From Microglena sp. YARC (Eukaryota > Chlorophyta > Chlorophyceae > Chlamydomonadales > Chlamydomonadaceae), in contig CM039464.1 of the NCBI GenBank assembly GCA_022414725.1, positions 4,917,450 through 4,981,449 of the forward strand: a DNA stretch of 64,000 nucleotides, given 5' to 3'. The position numbers were made by a program, and so were the translations under genes. Of the stretch, positions 41,289 to 53,000 are shown piece after piece. The notes beneath the pieces are model-generated. The model saw nothing but the letters and a program-made list of their open reading frames with translations, had not been told where the DNA came from and searched no databases. Every line of letters begins with the position of its first letter. Position 1 is the first letter of the stretch.

Positions 41289-44200
41289 TTAAGCTAGCTC
41301 TTCCAGTGTTGGCAGAGGTGATGACAAGTCAAAATCGAATCCATCATACAATTTGTATGTTTCAGAAGACATGTCCCGCAAGACATTCATTTCTTCATTA
41401 TATTCTGCATCTGGTTTCAAAGCTGATTTAAATCTACGAATTAACTTCAGCTCTTTTCTACTAAATTTGTATACAGTGGTGCTAGCAACCACAAATCACT
41501 TAATAAACTAGGCCTCGTAATCGGAACAAGTAGGTTAGCTTTATTCAATACCCCGGTTGAGGGAGGTTTTCAAAATGCAAGAACCATTTGTCTTGTCCCA
41601 AAGGATACTCCTTGTGCAAAATGACTGGAGAATGTTGTAGCTCCCTCAAGTGGCATTCCTTCCCGCAGTAAAGTTATTTTACTGCCTGTCTTAACTTGCC
41701 TTCCCTGGTAACTTAGCGTGCAATGGAATCCTATTATCTGGTTTGCCATTTTGTTAGTAAGAAAAGCAATTTAAAGCTCACTTTTTTTTAGTGTGATTGG
41801 AATACAGTTTTGCAGGGACATTCTCTGCAAAATCCACCCATGCCTTGGTGCAAGTTTCCAACTTCAAATCATCAGGTTGCACAAAAATACACTTGGGAAG
41901 GTATTTAAATTGCCAAACCTCGCCTTTCTCCAGAATCTGCTTCTTCCGCTCATCCAATACGATGTGTCGACCGATGCACGTGGTTTATTGATTCTTCCTA
42001 CTTCTGGGTTGTCGTTGTCTATGAACTTATACATGATCCCAGGGAAAAAGTATTGAGTACTTTCCATGCCCCCTGTTTCTTTTAGTGGTCTCTTGCTTAT
42101 CAAATTCGTTATGTACATAGACAATTTTGCATTGCATGCAGCAACATTACTATTATGTGCTGACTTTTTGCCTGTGCTTTTGCTTTTGCTTATGAACCCT
42201 TTGTCTGTGTCTTTTACATTCCAAACAAGTAGTCTTTGCTTTGCATTTGATGCATGATTTTTGTACATTATATGGTTTAGTGGAGCTTTTATTTTGTTGC
42301 GCAAGACAACTATTTAGGGGCTTTGTTCCAAAAGAGCTTTCATTTCTTCAGATGTATGTGGGTATCGTGCATTCAATGTGTCAACTATACTCCCTAGTTC
42401 ATCATCAGTCAATTCTGTTTCTTGCATTAGAAGTTGAACCATGTCATACAATTCTTTACCTGATGGTGTATCAGAACTGAATCGATGTTGCACTTTCAAC
42501 ATGAAACACAGAGTAAACTGTTTCCAAATTGCTCTCCCTTGTTTTTCCTGATCTATTTTTCCTTGATTAAATGTGTCACTTGGTTTTCTAATCTTTTCAA
42601 CTGCTTTGTGGAACAAAGGGGTTGCCATAACTGGTTGATGCTGAGCGAAGTCACCTGCCAAGACAATGTGAACCCTCCAAATATTGCATCATTTCTTTTA
42701 TCACCAGCAGGACGAAAATCTCTCTTGGAGCTTGCGGGCGCCATCATCCATTTGCTGCAAATTCAAAGGTTTAATGAGTTATGTTATTATAAAGGCATAT
42801 AGTGTGTTTGCAATGCAACAATAGGTTAGATTAATGGAAGCTACGGTGGGGTTAATTCACTAGCATTTGGGTGGGAGCTACATTAACGAAATGTGTCTGC
42901 CTAGGAGTGTAGCTGGAATGAGGTTTTAATTTGGTGTCATGTTGCAGAATATTGGATGAATGACTAGGACAATACATAAGTCAGTAATCCCACAATCACT
43001 TTTGATGTGGCCCTATGGACAAAAAGTGTTTCTAGTGTATACAATATAAATGTATGCTCTCCTGGAGCACTGACCCCAAGATTGCTTGGACTGCCAGAAT
43101 GCAATTCATGAAATGACACCCACAAATGACTGACGCACTACAAACACCACACCATCCGTAAGAACAGCTCCCCTGACGACCTGTGCATGCTGTCACTACC
43201 CCAGACTTCTTGCTCCCCAACCCCAGCCAAGCTCCTCCACCTCCTATATGGCAACAACACAGCCTGACCCACCTCCTGGGCTTCAGAGCCCAAAAGAGGA
43301 AGGCTAACGAACCTCGAGAAACCCCCCATCACAGATATTGGAGGGTCCAGAAAGCCCCATGCACCATTCTCTGCCACCATCTCCCTTGTTACATTATCTT
43401 GCTGGCCTCCCCGTGCATTCCCACACTACTCCTCTGCCACCTTCCATTGTGGTCACTTGGTCCCTTGTCCATCTCACAGAGGAACAAATCACCCTGCTGG
43501 TTGGTCCCACCAGATTTCAGGAACTACCCTCCATGCCTACAACACTGAAAACTATCCCCAAAGCCCCCCCCCCCCCTCCATTCCACCCAGGCAAGACCTC
43601 CACCTCACTAACCTCCAACAACAAGGACAGTGGCGGGAGGGAGGAGAGTTTGATGCCAAATGGGTACAGCGAACTCAGGCAAAACCTCATCATAAACACG
43701 GCAGACCACCACCCAGACTGGGATATCCACCCCCCACGGCAAATACCACATACAGGCTGGTACCCTGAATGACAGGTACCACCACCTCCCCCCCCAACTC
43801 AACAACGGAGACACCACCTACATCTACTCACCAACAGGCCAATGTGTCGGTCATATACCCTCTCCCAACTCCACCTCCTCCACCACAGATACCATACCAC
43901 CAAGGCACACTCTCCCCACCTATGGACCCTCCACAGCACAGGAACCTTCGCAGGAGACGTAGCCACCCTCCTATTGCAGCACAAAGACACTACCATCTCC
44001 AATGTCTCCCCTGCCAGACACAAAGCTATGTCCACCCTGGGGATGACAACGGACCTTGACACATCACCCCTCCTAATGAGTCCCCACCTCCCCATGGGCA
44101 ACACCCCCCACCCCCATTGGCCAACTTGTTTGGCTTAGGACCCCCACTGCTACACCCAACCTTTACGGGGGGAAACACACACCTCAACCAGCCAGAACCC

Positions 44201-47200
44201 TGAAAGAGGCCCACAAGGCTGTTCGATGGGCACTAGGCAGTGCCATACATGCTCACACCCTAGATATTCCCGCGTGCACCATCCTCTTGGTCCCACACAA
44301 ACCCACATATGCCCATAACGCCCTCCTAAATCACCCATGGGCTATCGAAACTAGCCACTCTGCCTCCCAAGGCCAAACCTCTCACCCCCTCCCTAATCTG
44401 GACGGGGGCAAACTCACCCCTGCCAAGAGACACAGAGGAACCTACAAACTCATTGCATCTCAAACCCAGCTGGCCATGCCAAGTACCTCCACAACCCACC
44501 CACCACATGGGCCCAAACCATGAGGGACATGGGGGCCACTTCCATCCCACGACCAGGTCCCCCCCCCTCCCAACTGGGCCTTCCTACCACCCACCTACCC
44601 ATGGCACTTAGCTCCCTCCTTAAGACCTGGGCACAACAACCCACCCCCATGCAGATAGACCCCACACCCATAACACCCCCCGTGCTCCCGTGCACACATG
44701 CTTATCCTACAAGCACCAGGCCTCGCTCTATACACAGATGGAAGTGCCATCATAGACAAAGACGCGTCCTACGCCTAGGGGCAGGCGTATACTCCCCCAG
44801 GGCCGCTGCACGTTGCCTCCGCATAGACCCTGGCGGACAGGGCATCACTGCCGACATCAATCGCGCCGAACTCGTGGAATCCAACAAGCACTCGTACACT
44901 CCGAAATAGATGAAGAACTCACCATCTACTCCGACAGCTTATGCTCCTTGCAGCTTATTAACCTGCACATTTACCATCCCAGCAGGACACGGGAAAACAA
45001 ACACCGCGACCTCCTGCAAGAAATCGCCATCCACATTATCAACAGACACAACGCTGCTGCTACCACACGCCTGCTTAAGGTCCGATCTCACTCAGGAATC
45101 GTAGGGAATGACGAGGCAGACACGCTCGCGAAAGAAGCGACGACAGGATACAATGTAATTGGACCTGTTAAAACAGGGGAACATGCGCATTGCATTGGCC
45201 GTCTGTCCAGCCCCCCAAATCTATTAATGGGGACCAGCCCCCCGGCACCCGGCCAACAATCTCACCAAGGGTATCAAGGCTAACCTCCCACCCCCTGCAC
45301 ACTGGGCATGCCAACACCACGGGCGTATACTCCTCCATGTGGGAGCAAGCCAACCCCTTCCTCCTCCCTCAAGGCTAGTAATTGTTTCTGGCAATCCACC
45401 GACATCAAATGGTGGCAAAAAATACAGATCCAAAGGCTAGGTGGGGACGCTTATGGACTAGGAAACTGGCGTACATATACAAACGCCCCTATGGTACCAG
45501 CACTAGCCCCCCCCTCTGATGATAACTGCCCTCTTTGTCGCAAAGCACAGGACGGAGCTGGCCATATTCTTGCTGGGTGCAGCAACCCTGTCTTCAAAGG
45601 AATGTATATCAACAGACATAATAAGGCGGTCCAACTTATCCAAAAGGCAGTAGCCAAAGGAGCTCTGGGGGCTCTCCACATGTACATGGATGCAGGCACT
45701 TGTGAAGCGACATCCGCATTCCCACGAGACCCCCAACCACCCTCAAACCCCCTGATCTTCCCCAAGCCGCATGGGATAAATACAGGCCTGATCTCCTCCT
45801 CATTGACGACGAATCCAAACCAAGAAAAGCCTACCTAGTTGAACTGGGCTACTGCTCAGACACTAACCACCACATCAAAATTCCAGGAAAAGAGCGTTCA
45901 GCATAAGGAGCTCCAACGTATCCTTCAACAACAAGGATTCCTTGTCCACTACCTAGTCTTCACCATAGGTACACTGGTACCATATACAATCACAACTATT
46001 ACCCAATCTCTCCACCTTAGGGATCAGTCGCGAACACGTAGACAAAAACTCATCTATAAGCTGCACAGAGAATCTATCGCTCCTGTACCAGCATTCTTGC
46101 CACACGTCGCATGAAGGAGTCCCTCCCGCCTGGAGGGTGACACTTACTATGTCTGCCATGGTGACTTTCCCCAGCTGCGGCGTACGGGAGGGTCCCCTTA
46201 ACACCACGCCCCTCCAGGCGTTATCTTTTTTTTTTTTATACAATATAATGGTATAGTATAGATAATTGGCATAAAACGCATGTAGGCAATAATAAAGATT
46301 CTATCACTCACACTGTTGCAGCAGAAAAACTAAAATGTTGCACATCTTACCATGAAATGAATCTTGCTGCAGAAGCTGATCTCATCTACAAGTAAGAATC
46401 GGATTTCGCTATTAAAATTTGCTTGAGATTTCTTTGAACCCCCATTTCCACTTCTTCTGTTGTACTTCGTCGTAGTGCCAAAGAGTTGAGTAGTACTCAT
46501 TCCAGGGTTGGCACTAGAGCCTACAAGTGTAGCTGCTTTCCATGTGTAAGCTGACACTGCAATTAAGCTTGTCATCTTATGTTGGAAGGCATACCAAAGG
46601 AAAGCCTTCAATATTTCACTCTTGCCGGTACCTATACAAGAGAGGTGTGCATGAATGATAGTGTGTATTAGTTGAACATAGAATAGGCGTATCAATTGCA
46701 CATGACTACCTCCAAAGAGCACATTGTACTAGTGATATAATGGACACTTACGTATATATTGTCACTTTGATTTCTTCATATGAATCGACACTTGGTCATA
46801 TGATAGGTCAAGCGGGATGTCTCACCAAGTCATGCACATCTAAGTCAGTACTTTAATATCAATTCACACTTTGGTTTGGACTTTTACATATGTTGGATGA
46901 ATGTGCATTCAATGGTATATACATTGAATATAAAAGTGTGCTTAGCATTGTGTGACTAGTATCATGTGCTTAGTATTCTTGGTCTAACATTTACTATGAT
47001 TATTGTTTAATATTGTATCACTTGTTATCTTAATTGTCTGTCTAGAATTGGGCTTAGTATTGAGGGTACTGTTTTGGTGCCATGAATGGGTTGTGGCTTG
47101 TAGTGACTCGAATCTAGTGGCTTACCAAGGCTGGGTGGGTGGTTAGGAGGTTGCATAAATGGGAGGTTGGATGTATGTATGTATTGCTGTATGGTTGGAT

Positions 47201-50200
47201 GGATGTATGGAACGATAGATGGATGGATGGTTGGATGGTTAGATATATGATGCGATTAAAGATAAGCATGGAAGGAATCTTGACATACCATTTCACTAGG
47301 ATTCAAGTGTGGATGGAATTGGACCATAGTCCGATTGATGCATGGATGTCGATACTTGATAGATGGATTTGTATTGCAATTTGCATATAAGTTGGCTTTA
47401 GCTATATGCACAATCAATACATCATGAATGATGGTTTCTTATCTTCACACTCCCAACTAATTAATAGATGTGAATCACCTGCTTGGCCAAGGAGACTGCA
47501 TTTCAGTTGAGCGGGTTGCTTGGATGACCCCTCGGACATCAAGGTGTGTGCCATAACTTTAAATGGCACTGCTTGTTCGGGGCACAAATTTGAAAAGCTC
47601 GACTGTTTGGTCCAGAGTAGGCAACGTAAGACAAGGAATATAAGGCGGTTTGCCTCCATCCTTGATTTTGTTGTCCAGCTTTGAGAAGGTGCTTGACATA
47701 TTCATCATCATCCATGCGTTGCCTCACAATCTCAATCCTAGCAATCCCTTGATTGGTAGGGTCAACCACCAATTGCATTGTGTATTCCATGTCCTGCAAT
47801 GGACAAATTAAATCACAGATATAGTATAATTAAGATTTAACAAGTTAGTTTTAACCTACAAATACAAGTGGTTGTAATGTATTTGAATGAGATTAATAAA
47901 TTAAGTGTTATTATCAAGGTTATTATATGAATCATATTTGAGTAATGTTATAAGCTCAATTATTATATACCATTTGGATGACTTTATTTAGCTAGGGAAT
48001 CTTATATGTTATACATGTTTATTTAGGTGAGGTTACAACCGCAATAGACATTGATGGTAGGAAAATTGTTCGATGGATAATATATAAAATGTATTGGTTT
48101 GTTCTAGTGATTTGTTTGTACCATCATGGTGAATGGTGGATGTGCAATTGTCTGAGATTGCGCTTGTGGGTTCACTTAGTATACTTTCTACTTATTCTTG
48201 TAATGTGTTTGTGCATATGGCAGTTGTTGTTCTGAGCAGGCATAGTAGACTGTGACACATGTGGTGATATGCGTGTATTATGTAGATGTGTGATTGGAGT
48301 GTAAAAGATAAGAGTGAAGTGGAGTGGTTGGGTGATGGTAAGCCCAAATATTTCACATTATACCATATTGATGTACTAATTTCAAATGCAGTTTTTGAAA
48401 GATACAAAATATTAGCACGTATCATATAGTATCATTGGTGTAGGAGATGAATTTACTTACATGGTCGGTACCATCCAAAATTTTCAGTCATGTTTAGAAC
48501 AGGCTTGTATTGTATCATGGCGAATTTTTTAAGTATACTTTTCGGGTCATTCTGGGGGGGGGGGGAGGGGGGTCAAAGGATTTTGAACCACCCATAAGTA
48601 CGTCTTTTTTTAATAAGTAATTTACCCCCCCCCCCCCCCCCCAATAACAGTGGGTGAGTGCATGGGTGAATACAATTGCCCCGACACTCCACCATGATTT
48701 TGTACACAGCTGAACCCATGCTGAGATTAATTGTCTTACTTAACTGTTTGTTTTAAATTCTTTTTGAGCTGCTGCTAAGTGAAAGTGTGGACTACAGTAC
48801 TCGGGCAAACCAGAGGGGGTGAAAAACTGAAGAGGATTGCAATTATGTGCACCCCCAGAATCCATATCTTTTTCTTTTTAGGAGGTGTTTGGCCTCCTTA
48901 TCTCCTCCCGAGTAATTCTTTGTGTAATTATCGATTTTGAACTTGAGTTCTTGTACATTCTTCAAAGGGTGGGTACAGAGGGGGCTTGTAGATACGGCCG
49001 TAGGTGGCCAATGCTGTCTTCACACAAGGGAAAACTTGGCGTTTAAGGGCCTTCGTTGCTATTTCTTTCATCTTTGTCTTGGGCGAGAATATCTTCTTCC
49101 AAACTAGGGAGCACTGCTGTTAAACATTCATCTTCGAATGTTTATTCGATGATCTTCAAATTCATCTGTACAATGGATTTTGGAATTGGGATTGGGTGGA
49201 GTTATGGCTTGGTAGGTGTTTTGTATTTTTTTTTGTATGGGTGGAATGGGGGCGCCTTTTTTCATATACTCAACCAGTGATGTAAATTATCAATGCTCTA
49301 AGCTCATACAAGTATGGGGATTTTCGAATTGCACTTCGTAGCTCTTGATATAGGAAGCTACTGCAATCAATTTGTGTATGTTCAATACTTGAGGCGGATG
49401 TCAAAAAGGCTGAATGGATGGATGTGTGAGCAGAGTGGTTGGTTAGATGATGGACGGGAGTGGGATGGATGGGTGGTGGAGTTGATGATTGGGTGGTGGG
49501 TGGGGTGAATGGTATGATTGGGAGGATGGATGGAAAGATGAATGGATGGAGGGATGGATGGATAGATGGATGGATGTGTATTAATGAGACATGGAGTTGA
49601 TGTGGTTTAAGATGTGTGTGTATTTATAATGTTTAGAGAGCTTGTGTAGATAAGAGGAAGGGGTTGGGAGGGGGGAGGAGGGGGGGTGGGATATATGAAT
49701 GGGAGATAGTTTAAGTGTGACAGGTCATATTTCATTGTACATGGGATACTTATTATAATATAGTACATAAACTTGGTAGAAATAAAGCATCGTCGGTGAC
49801 TAGTGGTGTGTTGCGCGGGCTTACCGCAACACTTGTCCCGCTTGCTGCAAGCCGCTTGCCGCATACAGTGCAATAGGGCTGCAAGCAGGTTGTAAAGCAC
49901 GTATGTACCCTGCTTACAACAAGCAGGCGCAAGCCTAGCTGTTGCAAGCCGATTGCAGCAAATGGCTTGCAGCAAGCGCTTGCAAGGGTCACACTAGTCA
50001 CCGATGATGGCTTGAAACAAATTGTGAATTGTGACCCTTTTAAAATGGTTAGGATAAGAGGTGATTAAGAAGAACAATGAGTCCCCCAAATGGGTTCATA
50101 TTACAAGCGAACATGATCATTAAAAGCTTTATATTAACAATAGGCACTTCAAGTACAATAGTAATTTATATTATTACTATGCTAATGCAATGATCAATGT

Positions 50201-51593
50201 CATTATGATTTGACTAATGCTAATGCTATTATCACCTTCGTCAGAATTGGTGGATGTCGCTGTTGTTGTCATTCTGGGTCCCATCGTGTTGCTCAACATT
50301 ATTGCGCGCCGTAATCGTTTCATCTTCTTTCCTGTTAGTTCCTCACACGAGACGCATGTAATACCATAGCTGCTTTAGCAATTTGACGCTTTGGTGATGT
50401 TGTTAATCCAAGTCCATGCTAGAACATCTCGAGGGCCTCTAGGTAGAGTTCGCTTCCAGAACTGAGCCTATGCAATCAAACAATGTAAAGATATCATGAT
50501 GTTATATGTGTATAAACATTGATATTTTTTTTCAGTTTCACATACTTGGTTCATAGTTTGCGGAACAAGACATGTAGGATCAATTGTTGTTGGACAGACA
50601 CATGCCTACTGACAAAAAAATGTATCAAGTACTAAGCAAGAACTATCGGATAATCAGATTGGATTCAAGGAATAATCAAGAACTATTGATAATCATTAAC
50701 TAATCAAAGAACTAATCAAGGACATGACAATCAGAGATTACACACATGGGGTCATATGAGATATGAGTAAGATTGCAATTTTTTTATTTTGTTTTGTTGA
50801 AGTGATAGGAAGTGTTTTATGGGCTTGAGGAGAGGGACAGCAAGTGATTAGAGCAAGGAGAGACGATAGCAAGTGTCGCTAATTGCAGACAAGATAGTTC
50901 GAGCGAGAGTAAAGCAAGTGTCGCTACGTGCATCGAGATACTGTGTCCATGATATAGGAGAGAAAAGGCCTTGATGGGCTATTGGAGTCAACGGGGTGGA
51001 CATTGAAACTTTTGTATGAAAATTGATTGAATTCACCAATTGGGACTGAAGTAATAATAATAGTGTTGATACAGAAGTACTAAACAAACAATGACGGATA
51101 TTAATTTGTTTGTAGCAGTTGCTAACATTGTTTTTTGTCACCCATCAATTCATATGTATACACAGCATGCTAATTGTATTGAACGTCCATATGATTTTGT
51201 ATGTTGTTTTGCATCAAATAAAGGTATTAAAATATACAACATCCTACATAAAAAATAGTTCACATATTTAAATACTTCATGCATATTGATAAACATGAAC
51301 CTACTTTTCCCACAATGAGTCCTCCTTCCAATTCATCCAGCATAGTATCAAAGGGAAGAAGACTCCCAAAGCATATGCAGCCCACTCCTCCTTGAATTCA
51401 AGATCAGAGGTCTCCGCTGGGTAGGGTGGAATATCTTTGACAATTTGTGGAATTCTAATATTTGCTACAGGATTGTGTCCTTGGTCACTGTCATTATCTA
51501 AATGCAACAACTGCCCCGCCAATCCAGTAGGCTTGGCACAATCGAACGCCATAGTCATTTCGTATGGTGACCAATCGTGCAAGGCCGACATGC
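41289..51593 (-). CDS. PIF1-like helicase of Helitron type, multi-exon, frame-damaged
   Basis: Predicted SF1B DNA helicase (5'-3' ATP-driven unwinding). Minus-strand exons: 51593-51305 ([33 protein letters not shown]; the segment before the helicase core in Helitron proteins); 47793-47479 (ending KCSLLGQAG); 46631-46351 ([34 protein letters not shown]); 42754-41782 ([55 protein letters not shown]); about 41757-41590 ([12 protein letters not shown]); and a tail at 41492-41289. The Walker A motif GQAGTGKS is split by a phase-1 intron, and Walker B is VDEIS. Frame breaks occur near 47600, 42690 and 41960, with a TAA at 42314-42316. A LINE sits in the 46350-42755 intron. Given the damage it may be a relic. 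The Rep domain of a Helitron is not seen; it could lie in the N gap. Confidence 0.8.
41757..42754 (-). CDS. Largest helicase exon (motifs III to C-terminal core)
   Basis: Acceptor TTTGCAG at 42757-42755, donor AAA/GTGAGC at 41782. It contains motif III ([11 protein letters not shown], about 42665-42630), a QHRFSSD block, a TAA at 42314-42316 in an otherwise continuous frame (EQSP-stop-IVVLRN), the WNVKDTD block and the [13 protein letters not shown] block (about 42055-42000). The last third ([18 protein letters not shown]) is in another frame, so one base is missing or extra near 41960. A G is likely missing in GGAGGGTTCACA near 42680, since FGG and HIVLAGDF are in different frames. Confidence 0.8.
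44725..45145 (+). pseudogene. LINE RNase H domain, two frameshifts
   Basis: Four acidic positions of RNase HI can be followed across frames: ALYTDGSAI (first Asp, about 44737), INRAELV (Glu, about 44870), [11 protein letters not shown] (Asp, about 44935) and [20 protein letters not shown] (His and last Asp, 45078-45140). Between the first and second blocks the frame changes after DKDASYA, and again before [11 protein letters not shown]. The enzyme degrades the RNA of RNA/DNA hybrids during reverse transcription. Confidence 0.88.
45400..46114 (+). pseudogene. LINE C-terminal zinc motif and PD-E domain
   Basis: [18 protein letters not shown] (45527-45582) is a C-x2-C-x8-H-x4-C motif of the kind found near the C-terminus of many LINE proteins. 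After a frame change, [20 protein letters not shown] then LGYCSD (45785-45862) has a PD...E pattern. It is followed by [20 protein letters not shown] and an HLRDQSRT segment, and ends LPHVA-TGA. The pattern suggests a restriction-like endonuclease domain, but the final Lys of PD-(D/E)xK is not clear. Confidence 0.6.
46632..47478. other. Helicase intron splitting Walker A, with GGAT microsatellite
   Basis: Intron between the two halves of the Walker A motif. It holds a GGATGGATGG-type tract at 47195-47260 and AT-rich sequence; no gene. Confidence 0.7.
47794..51304. other. Large helicase intron
   Basis: AT-rich sequence with no other gene recognised. Contents: G-run and C-run at 48553-48575 and 48627-48642, GGATGGAT tract at 49520-49580, and a MITE at 49788-50009. 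Confidence 0.6.
49788..50009. mobile_element. MITE family M4, GCAAGC-rich
   Basis: Begins CATCGTCGGTGACTAGTGGT and ends CACTAGTCACCGATGATG, an inverted pair matching at all but one of about 18 positions. Inside, TTGCAAGC, GCTTGC and GCAAGCC repeats point both ways. 222 bp, no coding content, no obvious target duplication. It sits in the large helicase intron. Confidence 0.75.
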
Positions 51594-52017
51594 CTACGAT
51601 TAGATGTATCTAGATAATTGGGTTGACATTGTGACGCTGCTGTCTTCTGCATTGTGATCTAAGGCGGCATTGCACTATCATGCATGTCTAAATCACCGAA
51701 TTGTTTAGAGTGTGACATGCATGATTTATAGAAGTGCCAAGGATCAAAAGTAGCGCAAGGAATTGGAACCAATGATCATCATGACCTAGCAAGAAAGATA
51801 CTGTCAGAACTAATGGATATGTTTGAGAGCCGATTAATCTTTGTGTAATAACTTTGAAAAGAGACTTGCCTGCTGGTCAGGAGTGCGAGTTTTCCAGCTT
51901 CATGCCTCTCGACCACAATATGAATGCATTTGTATTAATTCCGTATTGTCAATCTTTGCACAATATTAGAAGCATATTCAGACTGCATAATTGAGTGCGT
52001 TTTCAGATCTAACATAC

Positions 52018-52369
52018 TTGGATGAGGTTCTGAAATAGGTTGCAACCTTTTATCGAATTTGTCTTTCCACAACATCCAGTCTCTAAGACCACGACCATGC
52101 TCATGTATGTCATAGACACAAAGTGGTTGCCCCTGCATAGCTAACATCAATACTGGCATGTAAGCAACAAGGTTGCATGTGTTCGCTGCTGAGTAGGACA
52201 TTGTTAGCTGTTGCCATTCAAACAATGAGTGGTATGCACTAGGGTCTATCATATCCCATCTACAATTCACTATGATCTCCAGTTTCTTCCACCTTTTTTG
52301 CACGTTGGTGTGTGTTTGTGCATTGGCAGTGAGCGAGCAGCTGATTCCAATAGTATGTACAAAAAGCAC
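52018..52369 (-). CDS. Exon upstream of the helicase, unrecognised
   Basis: The minus-strand frame reads ANTCNLVAYMPVLMLAMQGQ, PLCVYDIHEHGRGLRDWMLW and KDKFDKRLQPISEPHP up to a CAA/GTATGT donor at 52018. The donor is good, and it lies 5' of the helicase exons on the same strand, so it is probably an earlier exon of that gene or a separate neighbour. I cannot assign a domain. Confidence 0.45.
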
Positions 52370-52429
52370 TGTTTTTAGTAGGATCCAATCGGGTCTACAT
52401 AAGCCATGACACTTATCTTAGATTCCTTT

Positions 52430-52890
52430 CAAGCACTTTCCCAAGCGCATGACGTTGTTCCCAATGTAAATCTGCAAACCCAATGGATTGGGGAAAAAGA
52501 GGGAGAGGGGGGGGGAGTGTGGTTAGCGGACCATTTAGACAAGTTATAAATTGAGAAGGGAATGGGCATGGGTGTGCTGAAGGTAAGTGGTTTGCTGTGC
52601 TGCTGTGTGTAGGGGGCGGAGGAGGGGGAGTGAGGTTGTGTGTGGGGTGAGAGCAGCAAGCCAAGAGGCTGAAATATGAATGTAGGCATGGTATGGATAT
52701 GCATAGTTAGATTAGTTTATAACTTGAATGTATAATGTAGTAATTGCTGACTTTGATGCATTTTGTCAAGATTTGGCTAAGGTAGGATTTGTGACAGTAG
52801 GTGATCCAGTCAATGCAGCTCAGGTGCTAAGTCGTATGGCAATTGGTAGATGTACGATGGCAATGAGTGGTTGAACAGTTGTTAATTTTA
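52430..52890. other. No recognisable gene
   Basis: Contains a GGGAGAGGGGGG stretch near 52500 and otherwise AT-rich sequence. Confidence 0.4.
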
Positions 52891-53000
52891 TTACTCAACA
52901 ATAATTACATGATGATTTGGTTTCATCACGTCCATATGTACTAGCTCAATGTAAAGATCTTCGGATGACCAGCTACCAGGTATAGCCAAATCCTCCTTTC
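52891..53000 (-). CDS. Possible exon running into the gap
   Basis: The minus-strand frame from the gap reads KEDLAIPGSWSSEDLYIELV then HMDVMKPNHHVIIVE and TAA. Short, family not recognised; it may be the end of an exon hidden by the gap. Longer frames reported across the Ns are artefacts. Confidence 0.25.

Larger units (their letters stand above)
43050..46236 (+). mobile_element. LINE (non-LTR retrotransposon), 5'-truncated, in helicase intron
   Basis: A 3.19-kb insertion bounded by a perfect 12-bp target duplication, TATACAATATAA, at 43038-43049 and 46237-46248. In order on the plus strand: an unassigned N-terminal part; a [18 protein letters not shown] / [20 protein letters not shown] block (44205-44340); RNase H (44725-45145); a Cys-His motif (45527-45582); a PD...E domain (45785-46110); a TGA stop; a roughly 120-bp 3' UTR; and the tail CCCTCCAGGCGTTATC with a T run. 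No reverse transcriptase is included, so it would lie upstream of the truncation point. Several frameshifts make this copy dead. It is opposite in strand to the host gene. Confidence 0.93.

Noticed and set aside
43183..43772. Independent host genes in 43.2-46.1 kb
   Set aside because: All frames there fall between the LINE's target duplications and belong to the damaged LINE reading frame.
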